32,452 bases of DNA from Candidatus Thorarchaeota archaeon. GTDB taxonomy: Archaea > Asgardarchaeota > Thorarchaeia > Thorarchaeales > Thorarchaeaceae. Shown here piece by piece: positions 24,301 to 32,452 of this stretch. The stretch covers positions 1-32,452 of the forward strand of contig JAEOTX010000057.1 in assembly GCA_016839605.1 (NCBI GenBank), in the 5' to 3' direction. How positions within the stretch are numbered: the stretch's first letter is position 1; every line of letters begins with the position of its first letter. Both the position numbers and the translations under genes were made by a program. The notes under the pieces are model-generated. The model was not told the DNA's origin and did not search any database. It saw only the letters and a list, made by a program, of their open reading frames with translations.

Positions 24301-24561
24301 ATGGGCAGGAAGACATACAGAGACAACAACGGTTACCTCCGCTTCAAGGATTCTGGGAAACTAGTCCATCGATGGGTAGCTGAGAAGAAATTGGGGCGGC
24401 AACTCCGTTCAGGTGAAGTAGTCCATCACAGAAATAAAATCAGATTAGATAATCGCTCGAAGAACCTACAGGTGTTTTCATCTCGAGCGCGTCACCGAGC
24501 GCATCATATCAAGAAAGCATGGACTCGATCACGACGTAGGAGAACAAGAAAGCGATGGTAG
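24301..24561 (+). CDS. small stand-alone HNH endonuclease-like protein
   Basis: 86 residues. The body LVHRWVAEKKLGRQLRSGEVV, then HHRNKIRLDNRSKNLQVFSS and ARHRAHH is the HNH nuclease fold seen in phage and intron homing enzymes. His42/43, Asn51/55 and His65/68 are the likely metal and catalytic residues. The common H-H-x-N-G-D-K-x-D-N-R pattern appears here as HHRNKIRLDNR, so the Gly-Asp pair is replaced by Lys-Ile. The last 20 residues are very basic (RSRRRRTRKRW), fit for DNA binding. No intron or intein host gene is visible. It is convergent with the LRR gene, 12 bases away. It may be a mobile homing remnant or a domesticated nuclease. Confidence 0.75.
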   Translation: MGRKTYRDNNGYLRFKDSGKLVHRWVAEKKLGRQLRSGEVVHHRNKIRLDNRSKNLQVFSSRARHRAHHIKKAWTRSRRRRTRKRW

Positions 24562-24573
24562 CAGATATCCGGC

Positions 24574-26511
24574 TCACTCTGAAACTCCTTTTGCCCGACG
24601 TGGCGTCTGCTTTAGAGACTCTGCGTAGACACGCTTTAGATAATGCTTCATATCCTCCGAGGTTGTCACAGGGTACTCAGATATGCTCTCACTTGTAGTC
24701 TTGAACGAGAGATCAATATACCTCAATTCCTTCTGAACCTTCTCAAGATCCCAAGTAGAAATTTGTAGTGGCATCTTCAGTTTCGTAAGAATTGCGAATC
24801 CATATGCAGTAAGGAGAAGAGGTTCTAAGTCAACTACACCATCTGAGATTTGAACCGTTGTTTCCAGAATCTCCTCTTGTCGACGTTTTACAATATCGGT
24901 GATTAGGACAGCAGCCATACCCTCTCGCATCAGTTCAATGTCCAAAAGAACAGTATTGCCTCTTGAACCAACTTGATCACGAAGTCGCTCAACAAGTATC
25001 TCGTATAATTCATCGACGAGGTGGCCTAAGCCGGTGACATTATCTATTAATTCTATGAGGGGAATCAGGTCGCCATCATAACCTCTGAACTCGGTTATGC
25101 CTAAGGCCTCAAGAAAGCTGCTCTGGCCTGCTAATCTGTGGCGTCCAGACAACCTACTTAGGTAGTCTATTACAGTTCCTTTCAGTACGGACCATCCTTG
25201 CTTTTCTATTCTGTCTTGGTAGTCGTGCCACTGAATATTCCAATCTCGGTCAGGATAGAGCCTGAGATTCAAGTCTTCTCCAGAGAATATTGGGTCCATC
25301 GTTACTGAGACTAGAAGGTCAACGCCAACATCAGCCCAGTGATCTAATGATATCAAGGGGCTCAAATCAATTGCTTTCAAATCGTTATTGTAGAGATCAA
25401 TCTTCCCATGAACACCTCGTCCTCCGAGTGCGGTGAAATCAATGTGCTCTATTTGATTGTCACTGAGTTCAAGATTCTCCAAGGCAGTACATGAACTGAG
25501 AGGTGACAAATCGATATGCTGTAACGAGTTATGACTAAGCCCGAGCTCTCGCAAACAAGATCCAGAACCTAGAGATGTGAGATCCACATTGCCTAGCTGG
25601 TTCCCATTCAGATGAAGAGCCTGTAAGCCACGACAGGAGGCTAATGGACTAAGATCGATCCCTGTGAGATTGTTCTCATCCAAATGCAATTCGTTCAGCC
25701 TCCTACAGGCCCCGATAGGCGTAAGATCGATGCTCTTGAGTTGATTCCAGCTCAAGTGAAGCTCGATAAGATTGGTGCAATGTGAAAGCGGTCGGAGATC
25801 AATCTGGTGGAGATTATTTCTATACAAGCGAAGGCGCTCAAGTTTTTGACATGATCCTAAGGGGGTAAGATCGATATCTGTGAGTTGATTTCCTTGCAGA
25901 CTTACAGAACGAAGATCAGAACAACGCATTAAGGGGGATATGTTGATTTCCTGCAATTGGTTCCAGCTCAGATCCAACTCATGCAAGCGGTGCAATGCCT
26001 TCACTGGATCGAGGTCAATATCGCTGAGCTGGTTTTCGTTCAATCGAATTTCCCTGAGATTTGGAAGAGAACTAACTGGCGAGAGGTCAATGGTCTTAAT
26101 CTTGTTGTTATAGAGGTCCAGAACCTGAAGACTAGTGCATGATTCAATTTGGGTCAGGTCAATATGGCCCAATTCATTCCAGCTCAGCCTGAGAATCTCA
26201 AGACTCTTACATGAGCCAAGCGGCTTGAGATTTGCAGTTGACAGTCTATTCCCAAACAAGTCCAGTACACGCAAGTTGGAGCAATCTGACAGGGGGGATA
26301 GGTCAATCGTTTCGAGCTGATTCTCTCCCAGATGGATTTCTTTGAGCTCATCATGCTCTGCAAGCGGAGATAGGTCAATTGCTTGGATATTGCGCCAGGA
26401 GAGACTAACATTCTCGCTATCGACTTGAGCGACTTTTGCTTCCCCTTTAGATTTGACTATCTCCAGTTCCATCTTTGCCAAACTAGACAACGTCTCCATG
26501 TCTTGATGCAT
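24574..26511 (-). CDS. leucine-rich repeat protein with 24-residue repeats
   Basis: 645 residues. After about 44 helical residues come 14 full tandem repeats of 24 residues plus a partial one (about 45-398), with consensus I-D-L-S-P-L-x-x-C-x-x-L-x-x-L-x-L-x-x-N-x-L-x-x (for example IDLTPLGSCQKLERLRLYRN). In DNA this is a 72-base period over about 25372-26379. Such LRR solenoids make curved protein-binding surfaces. Most repeats carry a Cys at the same place, which may face the core. The C-terminal 245 residues are a helical domain that I do not recognise (for example VTGLGHLVDELYEILVERLR). No signal peptide or membrane helix is seen, so it is probably cytoplasmic. LRR proteins are frequent in Asgard genomes; the partner is unknown. 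Confidence 0.88.
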   Translation of the reverse strand: MHQDMETLSSLAKMELEIVKSKGEAKVAQVDSENVSLSWRNIQAIDLSPLAEHDELKEIHLGENQLETIDLSPLSDCSNLRVLDLFGNRLSTANLKPLGSCKSLEILRLSWNELGHIDLTQIESCTSLQVLDLYNNKIKTIDLSPVSSLPNLREIRLNENQLSDIDLDPVKALHRLHELDLSWNQLQEINISPLMRCSDLRSVSLQGNQLTDIDLTPLGSCQKLERLRLYRNNLHQIDLRPLSHCTNLIELHLSWNQLKSIDLTPIGACRRLNELHLDENNLTGIDLSPLASCRGLQALHLNGNQLGNVDLTSLGSGSCLRELGLSHNSLQHIDLSPLSSCTALENLELSDNQIEHIDFTALGGRGVHGKIDLYNNDLKAIDLSPLISLDHWADVGVDLLVSVTMDPIFSGEDLNLRLYPDRDWNIQWHDYQDRIEKQGWSVLKGTVIDYLSRLSGRHRLAGQSSFLEALGITEFRGYDGDLIPLIELIDNVTGLGHLVDELYEILVERLRDQVGSRGNTVLLDIELMREGMAAVLITDIVKRRQEEILETTVQISDGVVDLEPLLLTAYGFAILTKLKMPLQISTWDLEKVQKELRYIDLSFKTTSESISEYPVTTSEDMKHYLKRVYAESLKQTPRRAKGVSE

Positions 26512-26613
26512 AATCTAGATGGAATGCAATTAGCTTCGAACCCTCTTTAGCAAAGTGGTCTGGTATTAATCTATGAGGAGTTCACTTATTTTCCAGATAG
26601 TTTAGGAACATTC

Positions 26614-26784
26614 ATGGCCAAATTACCACCAAACTCTACTGGAAGGACTGTTGCACATAAGGGGAGACAAGTACTGGTTGACAAGAAATTGCGTATCGAT
26701 TGGATTCGTTCGAAAGTAGCCATCCTAGATGATGAACATCTGAAACTCGTTGAAGGAGTTATCCGAAGGTTCCTGAAGGAATAG
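26614..26784 (+). CDS. 56-residue protein of unknown function
   Basis: ATG 26614 to TAG 26784. The translation starts MAKLPPNSTGRTVAHKGRQV and ends LDDEHLKLVEGVIRRFLKE, with a basic N-terminal half and an amphipathic acidic/basic C-terminal helix. The composition and use of Lys, Glu and Arg are protein-like. AGGAA at 26604-26608 lies five bases ahead. The minus-strand reading of the same DNA gives a Ser/Cys-rich frame that looks like a shadow. It ends 6 bases from the convergent gene at 26791. It may be a small nucleic-acid-binding or regulatory protein, but no family is recognised. Confidence 0.5.
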   Translation: MAKLPPNSTGRTVAHKGRQVLVDKKLRIDWIRSKVAILDDEHLKLVEGVIRRFLKE

Positions 26785-26790
26785 AATTGA

Positions 26791-27195
26791 CTATGGTTCT
26801 CTCCAGCACGGCAGATTACTCTCACAACGCACCCACTTGCCGCGTGGTAGGCCAGATGCTCTTGCGATATTGGTACAGAGGGAGTACCAATTATCACCTA
26901 TGATTCTGAAAGAGGAGGAAAAGTAGCATTTTCTGCAATTCTTGATCGGGCCAATAGGCGCATTGAGGAGACCCATTCTTACCTCAATCGCTGATAGCAT
27001 ACTGTCAAGCTCAGGATTAATTGCTGACTGAGTTGGTTCGGGAAGGTGGTTCTTCTTATACCTTTCAAGTGTCCTCATTGCAGATTTCTTGAGCATCATA
27101 TTGACATACTGCTTATCTTCCTCAGTGAACTCAAGAAGCACTTTGATGGGATTCGGTGGAACAACCTCTTGTTGTTTCTTCCTCCTACGAATCAA
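26791..27195 (-). CDS. cysteine-containing protein of unknown function
   Basis: 134 residues from a TTG start with GAGG seven bases ahead. The N-terminal 60 residues are charged and helical (RRRKKQQEVV, FTEEDKQYVNMMLKKSAMRT). The C-terminal 50 residues hold five cysteines (NCRKCYF, SLCTN, CESNLPC), which could bind one zinc ion or an Fe-S cluster. No family match is apparent. It lies about 76 bases downstream of the coiled-coil gene on the same strand, so the two may be co-transcribed. Confidence 0.55.
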   Translation of the reverse strand: MIRRRKKQQEVVPPNPIKVLLEFTEEDKQYVNMMLKKSAMRTLERYKKNHLPEPTQSAINPELDSMLSAIEVRMGLLNAPIGPIKNCRKCYFSSSFRIIGDNWYSLCTNIARASGLPRGKWVRCESNLPCWREP

Positions 27196-27271
27196 CCTCT
27201 AGCCTCAAGTCTATAGTCTTCTTTCTTGCTATAAACTTCACGATTCAAATCAGGCTAGGAAGGCATTATAG

Positions 27272-27982
27272 TTAAGCAGGTCGGTACTTTGGAACCTCAG
27301 CACGTATTCCTTTCTTGATTTTGAGAATATCACGCGCTTGTAGCTCCTTTCTCTTAGGATAAGCAGCTACTATTCCTTTCCACTGGTCTATTTTAATCAT
27401 GACTGGATCGCTTTCGACAATCTTCTGGATATTGGCCTTTGAATCATCTATCTGATCAATAACATCTCCTGCTTTGCAGCCCATCTTCAAACTAGCGATG
27501 ATATTGTCTAATTCATCAGCTATTTTCATGGCCTTATCAGCAGGTATAGTAACTGTAGTTGGCATTGGTGCAGGCTGAGTCACTACAATCTCAGGTTCAG
27601 GTGCGGGTGCAGGTGCAGCTGGTGCGGTGGCCGCCTTGGGCGCTGGTGCGGCCATAACAACAGGAGGTGCAGCTGCTTGAATTTCCTTCATTGCAACCAC
27701 CATATCGTCTTTCATGGCCTCCAGTGCTTCTCCGATGAACGTGGCTATTTGATCGAATTGGCCCTTCACAAGAACAGCAACATGGTCTAGGTTACCACCA
27801 GAGTCTGAACTTGGCGCAGGTGTGGCCTTAATGGCTTCAAGGATCTCATCCTTGGTGAGTCTGATATCAGACCGAATCTCATCCATATTCGCCAGTATCG
27901 TCACCATTCGCTTCAATGTATCATCAAGAGCTCCAATGCTTTTCTCAATGTCTTTGAGGCGACTAAGAAACTGCTCTGCCAT
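27272..27982 (-). CDS. coiled-coil protein with Ala/Pro-rich linker
   Basis: 236 residues in three parts. Residues 1-55 are a heptad-like helix (RLKDIEKSIGALDDTLKRMV). Residues 65-105 form a second helical segment. Residues 106-150 are a flexible linker of Ala, Pro and Thr (APAPKAATAPAAPAPAPEPE). The C-terminal domain (about 150-236) is helical and ends with basic residues (ILKIKKGIRAEVPKYRPA). Linkers of this type join mobile domains in multi-part enzymes and scaffolds. GGGAG lies 10 bases ahead of the ATG. It is divergent from the second Ras-like GTPase, with about 155 bases between them, so a shared regulatory region is possible. No function is assigned. Confidence 0.65.
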   Translation of the reverse strand: MAEQFLSRLKDIEKSIGALDDTLKRMVTILANMDEIRSDIRLTKDEILEAIKATPAPSSDSGGNLDHVAVLVKGQFDQIATFIGEALEAMKDDMVVAMKEIQAAAPPVVMAAPAPKAATAPAAPAPAPEPEIVVTQPAPMPTTVTIPADKAMKIADELDNIIASLKMGCKAGDVIDQIDDSKANIQKIVESDPVMIKIDQWKGIVAAYPKRKELQARDILKIKKGIRAEVPKYRPA

Positions 27983-28097
27983 TTTGCATACTCCCTGCTT
28001 CTATTGATGGTTGCTAAATGTTTGGGCTCTAGAAAAGGGTTTGTCGGATGTTTATCGCGCTCGTCAGAATAATAGCAATACTACGAGGACATTCCGA

Positions 28098-28107
28098 GAA
28101 CTATTAA
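28098..28107 (+). promoter_or_regulatory. TATA-like box for the second GTPase gene
   Basis: ACTATTAAAT lies about 35 bases before GTG 28139 and predicts a start near 28130. If so, initiation at 28139 would be nearly leaderless, while GTG 28160, with AAGGACGGAAG ahead of it, would use a ribosome site. Confidence 0.4.
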
Positions 28108-28138
28108 ATAGCAATCCGAGGCAGAATGACAGGGTAGT

Positions 28139-28750
28139 GTGTTTAAGGACGGAAGAACCGTGTCCACCGAGCAAATATCTCACATGTTTAAGCTAGTTGC
28201 TCTTGGTGACGGTGCAGTTGGAAAGACCTCCTGTATCAAGCAATATACCGAGGGCTCATTCAGTGAGAGATATATCGCTACCATCGGTACTACTTTTGCA
28301 CTCAAGACGGTGGACGTGACTATGCCTGACGGCAATAGAGTCACTGCTAGAGTGGTCCTCTGGGACCTCGCTGGCCAGCCAACATACAATGAGCTTAGAC
28401 GAAGGTATATGGCAGGCGCAACAATGGCTATCATTGTCTATGACGTCACACGACCCCAGACTTTTCTTGACGTAGGTGAGTGGTTCACCAAGTTCATCAC
28501 AGTCTGTCCAAATGCTGTGGTTTCTGTTGTCGCTAACAAGATTGACAGGCAGGATAGGTTAGTACCTCCTGCTGCGGGGCAGATGATTCAGCAATGGCTT
28601 GATGTTCTGCACTATGAGACTAGCGCGAAGACTGGCGAGAACATCAATGAGCTATTCACTGAGCTTGTCACGCGTGCGATTGAAAAGCAGCGTCAATTGG
28701 GCCCAATAGCAGCTGATGGACCAAGCAAACCATTTAAACTGGGAGTTTAG
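28139..28750 (+). CDS. Ras/Rab-like small GTPase 2
   Basis: 203 residues from GTG 28139 (196 from GTG 28160). Motifs are GDGAVGKT (23-30), switch I TIGTTF (48-53), DLAGQ (76-80), NKID (133-136) and ETSAK (160-164). It is a close relative of the GTPase at 23025, sharing TIGTTFA, YDV-RP-TF and the spacing of all motifs. The residue after the G3 Gln is Pro (DLAGQPTY), where Ras/Rab has Glu. The C-terminus (GPSKPFKLGV) lacks a prenylation Cys, so membrane contact must come from a partner. The next gene, 25 bases on, encodes a multi-pass membrane protein that could serve as such a partner. Confidence 0.92.
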   Translation: MFKDGRTVSTEQISHMFKLVALGDGAVGKTSCIKQYTEGSFSERYIATIGTTFALKTVDVTMPDGNRVTARVVLWDLAGQPTYNELRRRYMAGATMAIIVYDVTRPQTFLDVGEWFTKFITVCPNAVVSVVANKIDRQDRLVPPAAGQMIQQWLDVLHYETSAKTGENINELFTELVTRAIEKQRQLGPIAADGPSKPFKLGV

Positions 28751-28775
28751 TTCGCTTCTATTGGACTGAACGGGA

Positions 28776-29312
28776 ATGGTGACAAGCAGGAAAGTACTAA
28801 CAGGAGCAGTTGGCCACATCATCCTGTTCATCATCAATTTTCTCGTCTTTGTAGGACTGGTGGAGAGCTTTCAGATTCTTGCTATCGAGTTGCCGCTCTT
28901 CACAGCTCTAGTGCTTGGATACATGGTCATTCATACAACGGTGTTGCTATCCGTTCAGCTGGGCATACAGGTTCTGGAGCTAATCAGAATTAGGATGCCC
29001 ACATTACTCATCAGCTACTATTTTTTGTTTAATGACGATGAGGCTTTGCCATTGCCGCTGCTAGATCCTGTTAAGAGTCGACTAGGAGTCATCACACTCC
29101 TCCTAGTAATCAGTGGGGGACCGGTCTTTTTCCCAATCTTTGCCGCTTCAGGGCTTCTCTTCGTGCTCGCAATTCTTGTTCAGAATCCATTAACCTTGCC
29201 TGCTCTCATTGGCTACTTCATCGAATTCATCAACTGGATGCCACCATTACTCGTATTGATCGTAGCGATCGTGATTTTGTCCATTGTGATTATCGAGTTT
29301 AGGCACGTTTGA
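28776..29312 (+). CDS. multi-pass membrane protein next to the GTPase
   Basis: 178 residues, nearly all hydrophobic, with four or five membrane helices (about 9-30, 35-70 as one or two, 103-135 and 155-174). A short polar loop, FNDDEALPLPLLDPVKSRLG, lies after the first group. There is no signal peptide or known transporter motif. ATG 28776 or GTG 28779 could start it. It begins 25 bases after the GTPase gene with no promoter between them, so the two are almost certainly one transcript. A membrane anchor or effector for the non-lipidated GTPase is an attractive guess, but only the gene order supports it. Confidence 0.65.
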   Translation: MVTSRKVLTGAVGHIILFIINFLVFVGLVESFQILAIELPLFTALVLGYMVIHTTVLLSVQLGIQVLELIRIRMPTLLISYYFLFNDDEALPLPLLDPVKSRLGVITLLLVISGGPVFFPIFAASGLLFVLAILVQNPLTLPALIGYFIEFINWMPPLLVLIVAIVILSIVIIEFRHV

Positions 29313-29379
29313 CCTCTGACAGACTCTCAAAACGACGGCGTCTTTATATTCAAACGCGCACCTCAGATTTCGAAAGACC

Positions 29380-30726
29380 TTGAGAAGACCCGATGTTGTT
29401 GTTGTTGGCGCTGGTTCAGCAGGATGCGTTGCTGCAAGACGTTGCGCAGAGATGGGACTGAAGACGCTTCTCCTAGATAAGAAACCCCGTTCAGAAGTGG
29501 GACAGAAAGTCTGTGGGGACGAGATCAGCAAATCTCATTTTGAGGCGACAGGAATTGAGTTTCCAAAAGATCAAGAAATCTCAAGCCCTATCGCTGGAGC
29601 AGATGTATATCCCCCTAGCATGAGTAATGAACTCAAGGTCAGAGGTTGGACAGAGTTTGATGGCTGGACAGTGAATAGGTTAAGTTTTGGTCAACGACTT
29701 CTCAATGAAGCAATTGATGCGGGTGTTGCCTTTAGGGCAGAAAATCGCGTAGGCAGCCCCATACTCCGTAAAGACAGAGTTGTTGGAATTGAGTACAAGG
29801 ATAAGGGTGAGGAGAAGAAGACCTACGCCAAGCTGGTAATAGATGCCAGTGGTTTTGCTGGAACTATAAGGAACAAACTAGACCATCCGCTTGTTGAGAA
29901 GACCATTGACAAGGAAGATGTGGCACTCTGTTACAGAGAGATCGTGAAACTCAAGATGCCAATGGCTGAACCAGAAGTGGCCCGAGTTCTATTGGGGGGA
30001 AGAGTAGCGCCTGGAGGCTATGCGTGGATCTTCCCCAAGGGAATGCAGGAGGTCAATGCGGGAGTAGGAATTGCCGGAGGATCAGGTAAAGGCTCACCTA
30101 AGTCTCACTTTTTGAAGTTTAAGAAGGAATACCCATTGCTCATCAGGAGTAAAGTCATTGATGCAGCAGGAGGAGCAGTGCCTGTGAGGAGGCCATTGAA
30201 GAGCTTAGTCGCTGATGGAGTTGCTTTTGTTGGAGATGCAGCAGCTCAGGTCAATCCTATCCATGGTGGCGGAATTGGTGCTGGAATGCGAGCCGGAATA
30301 ATTCTTGGAGAAGTAGCCAAAAGGGCGATAGCTAGGAAGAAATTGAGTGCCAAGGGTCTCTGGCACTACAACATTAGCTATCAAACTAATTTTGGAAAGA
30401 GGTTGGCGTCCTTGGAGATATTTCGCAGGCTTCTTCAGGCGGTTTCAGATGAAGATATGGATTTTGGGTTCGAGAAGAGAATCCTCGAAGCTGGTGACTT
30501 AATGGCAGCTAACAGAGGAGATGGACTCTCACTTGGAACTGTTGACAAGCTTCGCAGGTTCAGAAGAGGAGTGAGTCGATTAAGTCTTCTTAGGGACCTT
30601 CAAAAAGCCTCAGGTCTCATGAAGAAAATTTCAAAGACTTATGACGCCTATCCTTCGAATCCCTCAGCGCTTGAGAAATGGAATGATTCGGTTCTTGCAA
30701 TCATAGAATCTGCAGAGTTTGGGTGA
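29380..30726 (+). CDS. geranylgeranyl reductase family flavoprotein
   Basis: 448 residues. It has an N-terminal FAD-binding Rossmann motif (VVVVGAGSAGCVAARRCAEMG), the family C-x-x-E-like segment KVCGDEIS (near 44-51), a second FAD motif, GVAFVGDAAAQVNPIHGGGIGAGMRAG (about 283-309), and a helical C-terminal domain. This family saturates the isoprenoid chains of archaeal ether lipids and includes digeranylgeranylglycerophospholipid reductase. Several paralogues are usual per genome, so the exact substrate is not certain. The TTG start at 29380 is about 8 bases after a start predicted from TTTATATTC (29342-29350), a nearly leaderless message. It is convergent with radA. Confidence 0.88.
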   Translation: MRRPDVVVVGAGSAGCVAARRCAEMGLKTLLLDKKPRSEVGQKVCGDEISKSHFEATGIEFPKDQEISSPIAGADVYPPSMSNELKVRGWTEFDGWTVNRLSFGQRLLNEAIDAGVAFRAENRVGSPILRKDRVVGIEYKDKGEEKKTYAKLVIDASGFAGTIRNKLDHPLVEKTIDKEDVALCYREIVKLKMPMAEPEVARVLLGGRVAPGGYAWIFPKGMQEVNAGVGIAGGSGKGSPKSHFLKFKKEYPLLIRSKVIDAAGGAVPVRRPLKSLVADGVAFVGDAAAQVNPIHGGGIGAGMRAGIILGEVAKRAIARKKLSAKGLWHYNISYQTNFGKRLASLEIFRRLLQAVSDEDMDFGFEKRILEAGDLMAANRGDGLSLGTVDKLRRFRRGVSRLSLLRDLQKASGLMKKISKTYDAYPSNPSALEKWNDSVLAIIESAEFG

Positions 30727-30768
30727 GGTGGAACAGTCCACCTCAGCAAGAACTCCACATGTAGTGAC

Positions 30769-31812
30769 TTAGACGTCACGTATTCCGTCTTTTGTGACAG
30801 TAAAGACTGCCTCACCCTCTGGAAGGTTGGGCGAGTCCACAAGTCTACATATTCTTCGTTCACCTTTTGATTTCCTTAGATAGCAGCGTGTCTGGGGCAC
30901 ATGCGCCAACACGTGGCCTCCAACTGGAGCAGTAGGATCTCCGAAGAAAGCGTCCGGTCGTGACATCACTTGATTTGTTATGTAGACTGCCATGTTGTTA
31001 ATCTCAGCACCTCTCTGAAGATGATGCAAGTGCTTGTTCAGCTTCTGCTGTCTCGCAGCAAGTGTGCCTCTTCCTGTATACTCGGCTCTGAAATGACTAG
31101 TGACCGAGTCAAGAACAAGCAGCTTGGCATTCTTTTCTGTCGCCATTTCCATTGCTTGATCGCACAATAGAATTTGATGATCAGAGTTGTAAGCACGAGC
31201 CCAAACAACGTTCTTCAGGACCTTCTTTGGATCCATGCCAAATGGTTCAGCCATGTCCACAAGACGCTCTGGTCTGAATGTGCCTTCTGTGTCGACATAG
31301 ATTGCTGTAGCATCCAATCCACCTTCACCCTCTGGACGCTGAATCATCACAGCTAGCTGATGTCCCATCTGTGTCTTCCCGGACCTGAATGAACCATACA
31401 TCTCTGTGATGCTCTGGGTCTCAAGTCCGCCCCCGAAAAGCTCGTCAAGCGCAGTAGAACCAGTGCTGATTCTTCCTGCTGTCTTTCGCCTCTCAAGAAG
31501 AAGGTCAGCTGTTTCGAAACCAATGTCGAGCATTTCACGTGCTGCCTTTATGATCTTGGTCGAAGTGGTCTCTCCAATTGATCCTGCAGCTGCTAGCTCA
31601 GATGGAGATGCTACTGCAATTGCCTCAACACTTCTATAGCCGGCTTCAGACAAACGCTTGGCGATTGCGGGGCCTACCCCTGGGAGGTCAGTGACCTCTA
31701 TTCCTGATTCTCCTTCAGTACCGAGTTCGACGAGTTCCTCATCGGCTTCGCCTTCCTCGAAATCCTCATAATCTACAGTTTCTTCTTCATCTGCCTTCTT
31801 TTTGGGTGACAT
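30769..31812 (-). CDS. radA: DNA repair and recombination protein RadA
   Basis: 347 residues. This archaeal RecA/Rad51 recombinase forms filaments on single-stranded DNA and drives strand exchange. An acidic N-terminal lead (about 1-36) is longer than usual. It is followed by a helix-hairpin-helix domain ([20 protein letters not shown]), Walker [10 protein letters not shown] (140-148; the usual form is GEFGSGKTQ), Walker B LLVLDSV (231-237), and DNA-contact loops including [15 protein letters not shown] and [20 protein letters not shown] 31812 is chosen over ATG 31830 because GGAGGT lies seven bases ahead of it. The variation in the P-loop (Ser-Phe-Arg for Glu-Phe-Gly) keeps the key Gly-Lys-Thr. 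A TATA-like box probably lies in the 31813-31950 gap. Confidence 0.96.
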   Translation of the reverse strand: MSPKKKADEEETVDYEDFEEGEADEELVELGTEGESGIEVTDLPGVGPAIAKRLSEAGYRSVEAIAVASPSELAAAGSIGETTSTKIIKAAREMLDIGFETADLLLERRKTAGRISTGSTALDELFGGGLETQSITEMYGSFRSGKTQMGHQLAVMIQRPEGEGGLDATAIYVDTEGTFRPERLVDMAEPFGMDPKKVLKNVVWARAYNSDHQILLCDQAMEMATEKNAKLLVLDSVTSHFRAEYTGRGTLAARQQKLNKHLHHLQRGAEINNMAVYITNQVMSRPDAFFGDPTAPVGGHVLAHVPQTRCYLRKSKGERRICRLVDSPNLPEGEAVFTVTKDGIRDV

Positions 31813-31950
31813 CCTGAGGACCTCCCTCATCGCTTGGCGTCAATCTGCATATTCAATGCCAAGCACGTGGTCATGCACTTGTCGCATTACTGGATATAAA
31901 AATGGCACTAGTCGAACTGCCGAGTGACCAGATATTAACCATCCACTCGA

Positions 31951-32452
31951 CTATGCAAGATCTTTAACCTTGAACAAGATTGCAGAGAGCGCGATGCAGA
32001 CCAGTACTATCACAGCAAGAATCGATCCTGACAACAGCGGGCTCCAATCGGGGATGCTGTAGCTGTAGTCCACGAAGAGCTGACCATAGTTCAGTATGTG
32101 CCCTGATAGAGAAAAGACAGCTCCCTCAAAGAATATGGCTACTACACCAAGGAGCTGCTCATAGAGCGTAATGACAACTCCCCAGACTAGAGGTCTTTTC
32201 AGAGCGATGCCAAGTAGCATGAATATCGCGCAATAGACAGCGTTGCAGACTGCGCACACCAACCAGAAACCAGTCAGCATCTCAAATGGAATTTCATCTG
32301 AGAAAGTAACGGAGATGTAGAATCCTGATGTCACAATTATGGAGATGATTGTACCCGCAATGACTGTGGCAATGTATCGCCAAATAAGTATCTCAAACCT
32401 TCTTACAGGCCGGGTCACAAGTTGCACTATGGTATGGGACTCAATCTCATCA
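31951..32452 (-). CDS. ABC-2 type permease, C-terminal part (5' end outside window)
   Basis: The frame is open to the right edge. Read past the internal GTG at 32427, the protein begins DEIESHTIVQLVTRPVRRFE. This is the ABC-2 permease coupling pattern (E-x-x-T-x-x-x-L-x-x-x-P-x-R-R), as in the exporter permeases at 7022 and 8406. Five membrane helices follow (about 22-42, 54-72, 80-98, 130-150 of the visible part, with one weaker), and the end ILFKVKDLA is the usual short tail. About 165 residues are visible and the N-terminal part is missing. Its ATPase is probably upstream, beyond 32452. It is convergent in no direction here and ends 138 bases from the radA start region. Confidence 0.7.
   Translation of the reverse strand, partial: DEIESHTIVQLVTRPVRRFEILIWRYIATVIAGTIISIIVTSGFYISVTFSDEIPFEMLTGFWLVCAVCNAVYCAIFMLLGIALKRPLVWGVVITLYEQLLGVVAIFFEGAVFSLSGHILNYGQLFVDYSYSIPDWSPLLSGSILAVIVLVCIALSAILFKVKDLA

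Noticed and set aside
25372..26379. Regular 72-base periodicity resembling a repeat array
   Set aside because: It encodes leucine-rich repeats in one open frame, with variable DNA and no spacer/repeat pattern, so it is not a CRISPR array.

Overview
The window looks like a chromosomal segment of an Asgard archaeon (Promethearchaeota), possibly Thorarchaeia-like, though the lineage is inference. Archaeal markers are RadA, an eRF1-type release factor (aRF1), a two-gene archaeal PheRS, a geranylgeranyl-reductase-family flavoprotein for ether lipids, and TATA-like promoters with short leaders. The Asgard signal is two Ras/Rab-like small GTPases and a long leucine-rich-repeat protein among ordinary housekeeping genes. 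No CRISPR array, rRNA or tRNA was recognised.

Layout. 1-1690: 3' end of a FAD-linked oxidase and a coupled HdrD/GlcF-like iron-sulfur protein. 1691-2120: non-coding or poorly coding, with local hairpins. 2121-3188: inositol-1-phosphate synthase. 3193-4720 (minus): CpXC zinc protein, VTT/DedA-like membrane protein and an AbrB-like small protein. 4877-5838 (plus): two abutting genes that together carry the full motif set of one Cas4-like nuclease, each with a membrane helix. 6164-10125 (minus): ABC-2 export operon in which a permease/accessory pair has been duplicated. 10366-10509: a possible 47-residue protein. 10622-15889 (minus): a protein of about 1755 residues with a PD-(D/E)XK nuclease-like core and HerA-like ATPase motifs with a degenerate P-loop. 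15978-17921: a single-gene TnpB (IS605/IS1341-type) element with candidate end hairpins.

17938-24061: a helical unknown, aRF1 (minus), pheS-pheT with a possible upstream mini-ORF, a Ras-like GTPase and a two-CBS protein. 24301-27982: a stand-alone HNH protein, a 24-residue-period LRR protein (minus), a 56-residue protein, a cysteine-rich protein and a coiled-coil protein. 28139-32452: a second Ras-like GTPase followed at once by a multi-pass membrane protein, the geranylgeranyl reductase homologue, RadA (minus) and the truncated end of another ABC-2 permease.

How the genes fit together. 2121-3188 and 29380-30726 point to archaeal phospholipid synthesis (inositol headgroup and isoprenoid chain saturation). 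The ABC operon is a self-contained exporter. The most novel material is the nuclease cluster: the split membrane Cas4-like pair, the giant nuclease/ATPase-like protein with a divergent TnpB element at its promoter, and the lone HNH protein. The giant protein is a candidate single-gene defence or DNA-processing factor, but that role is inferred only from motifs.
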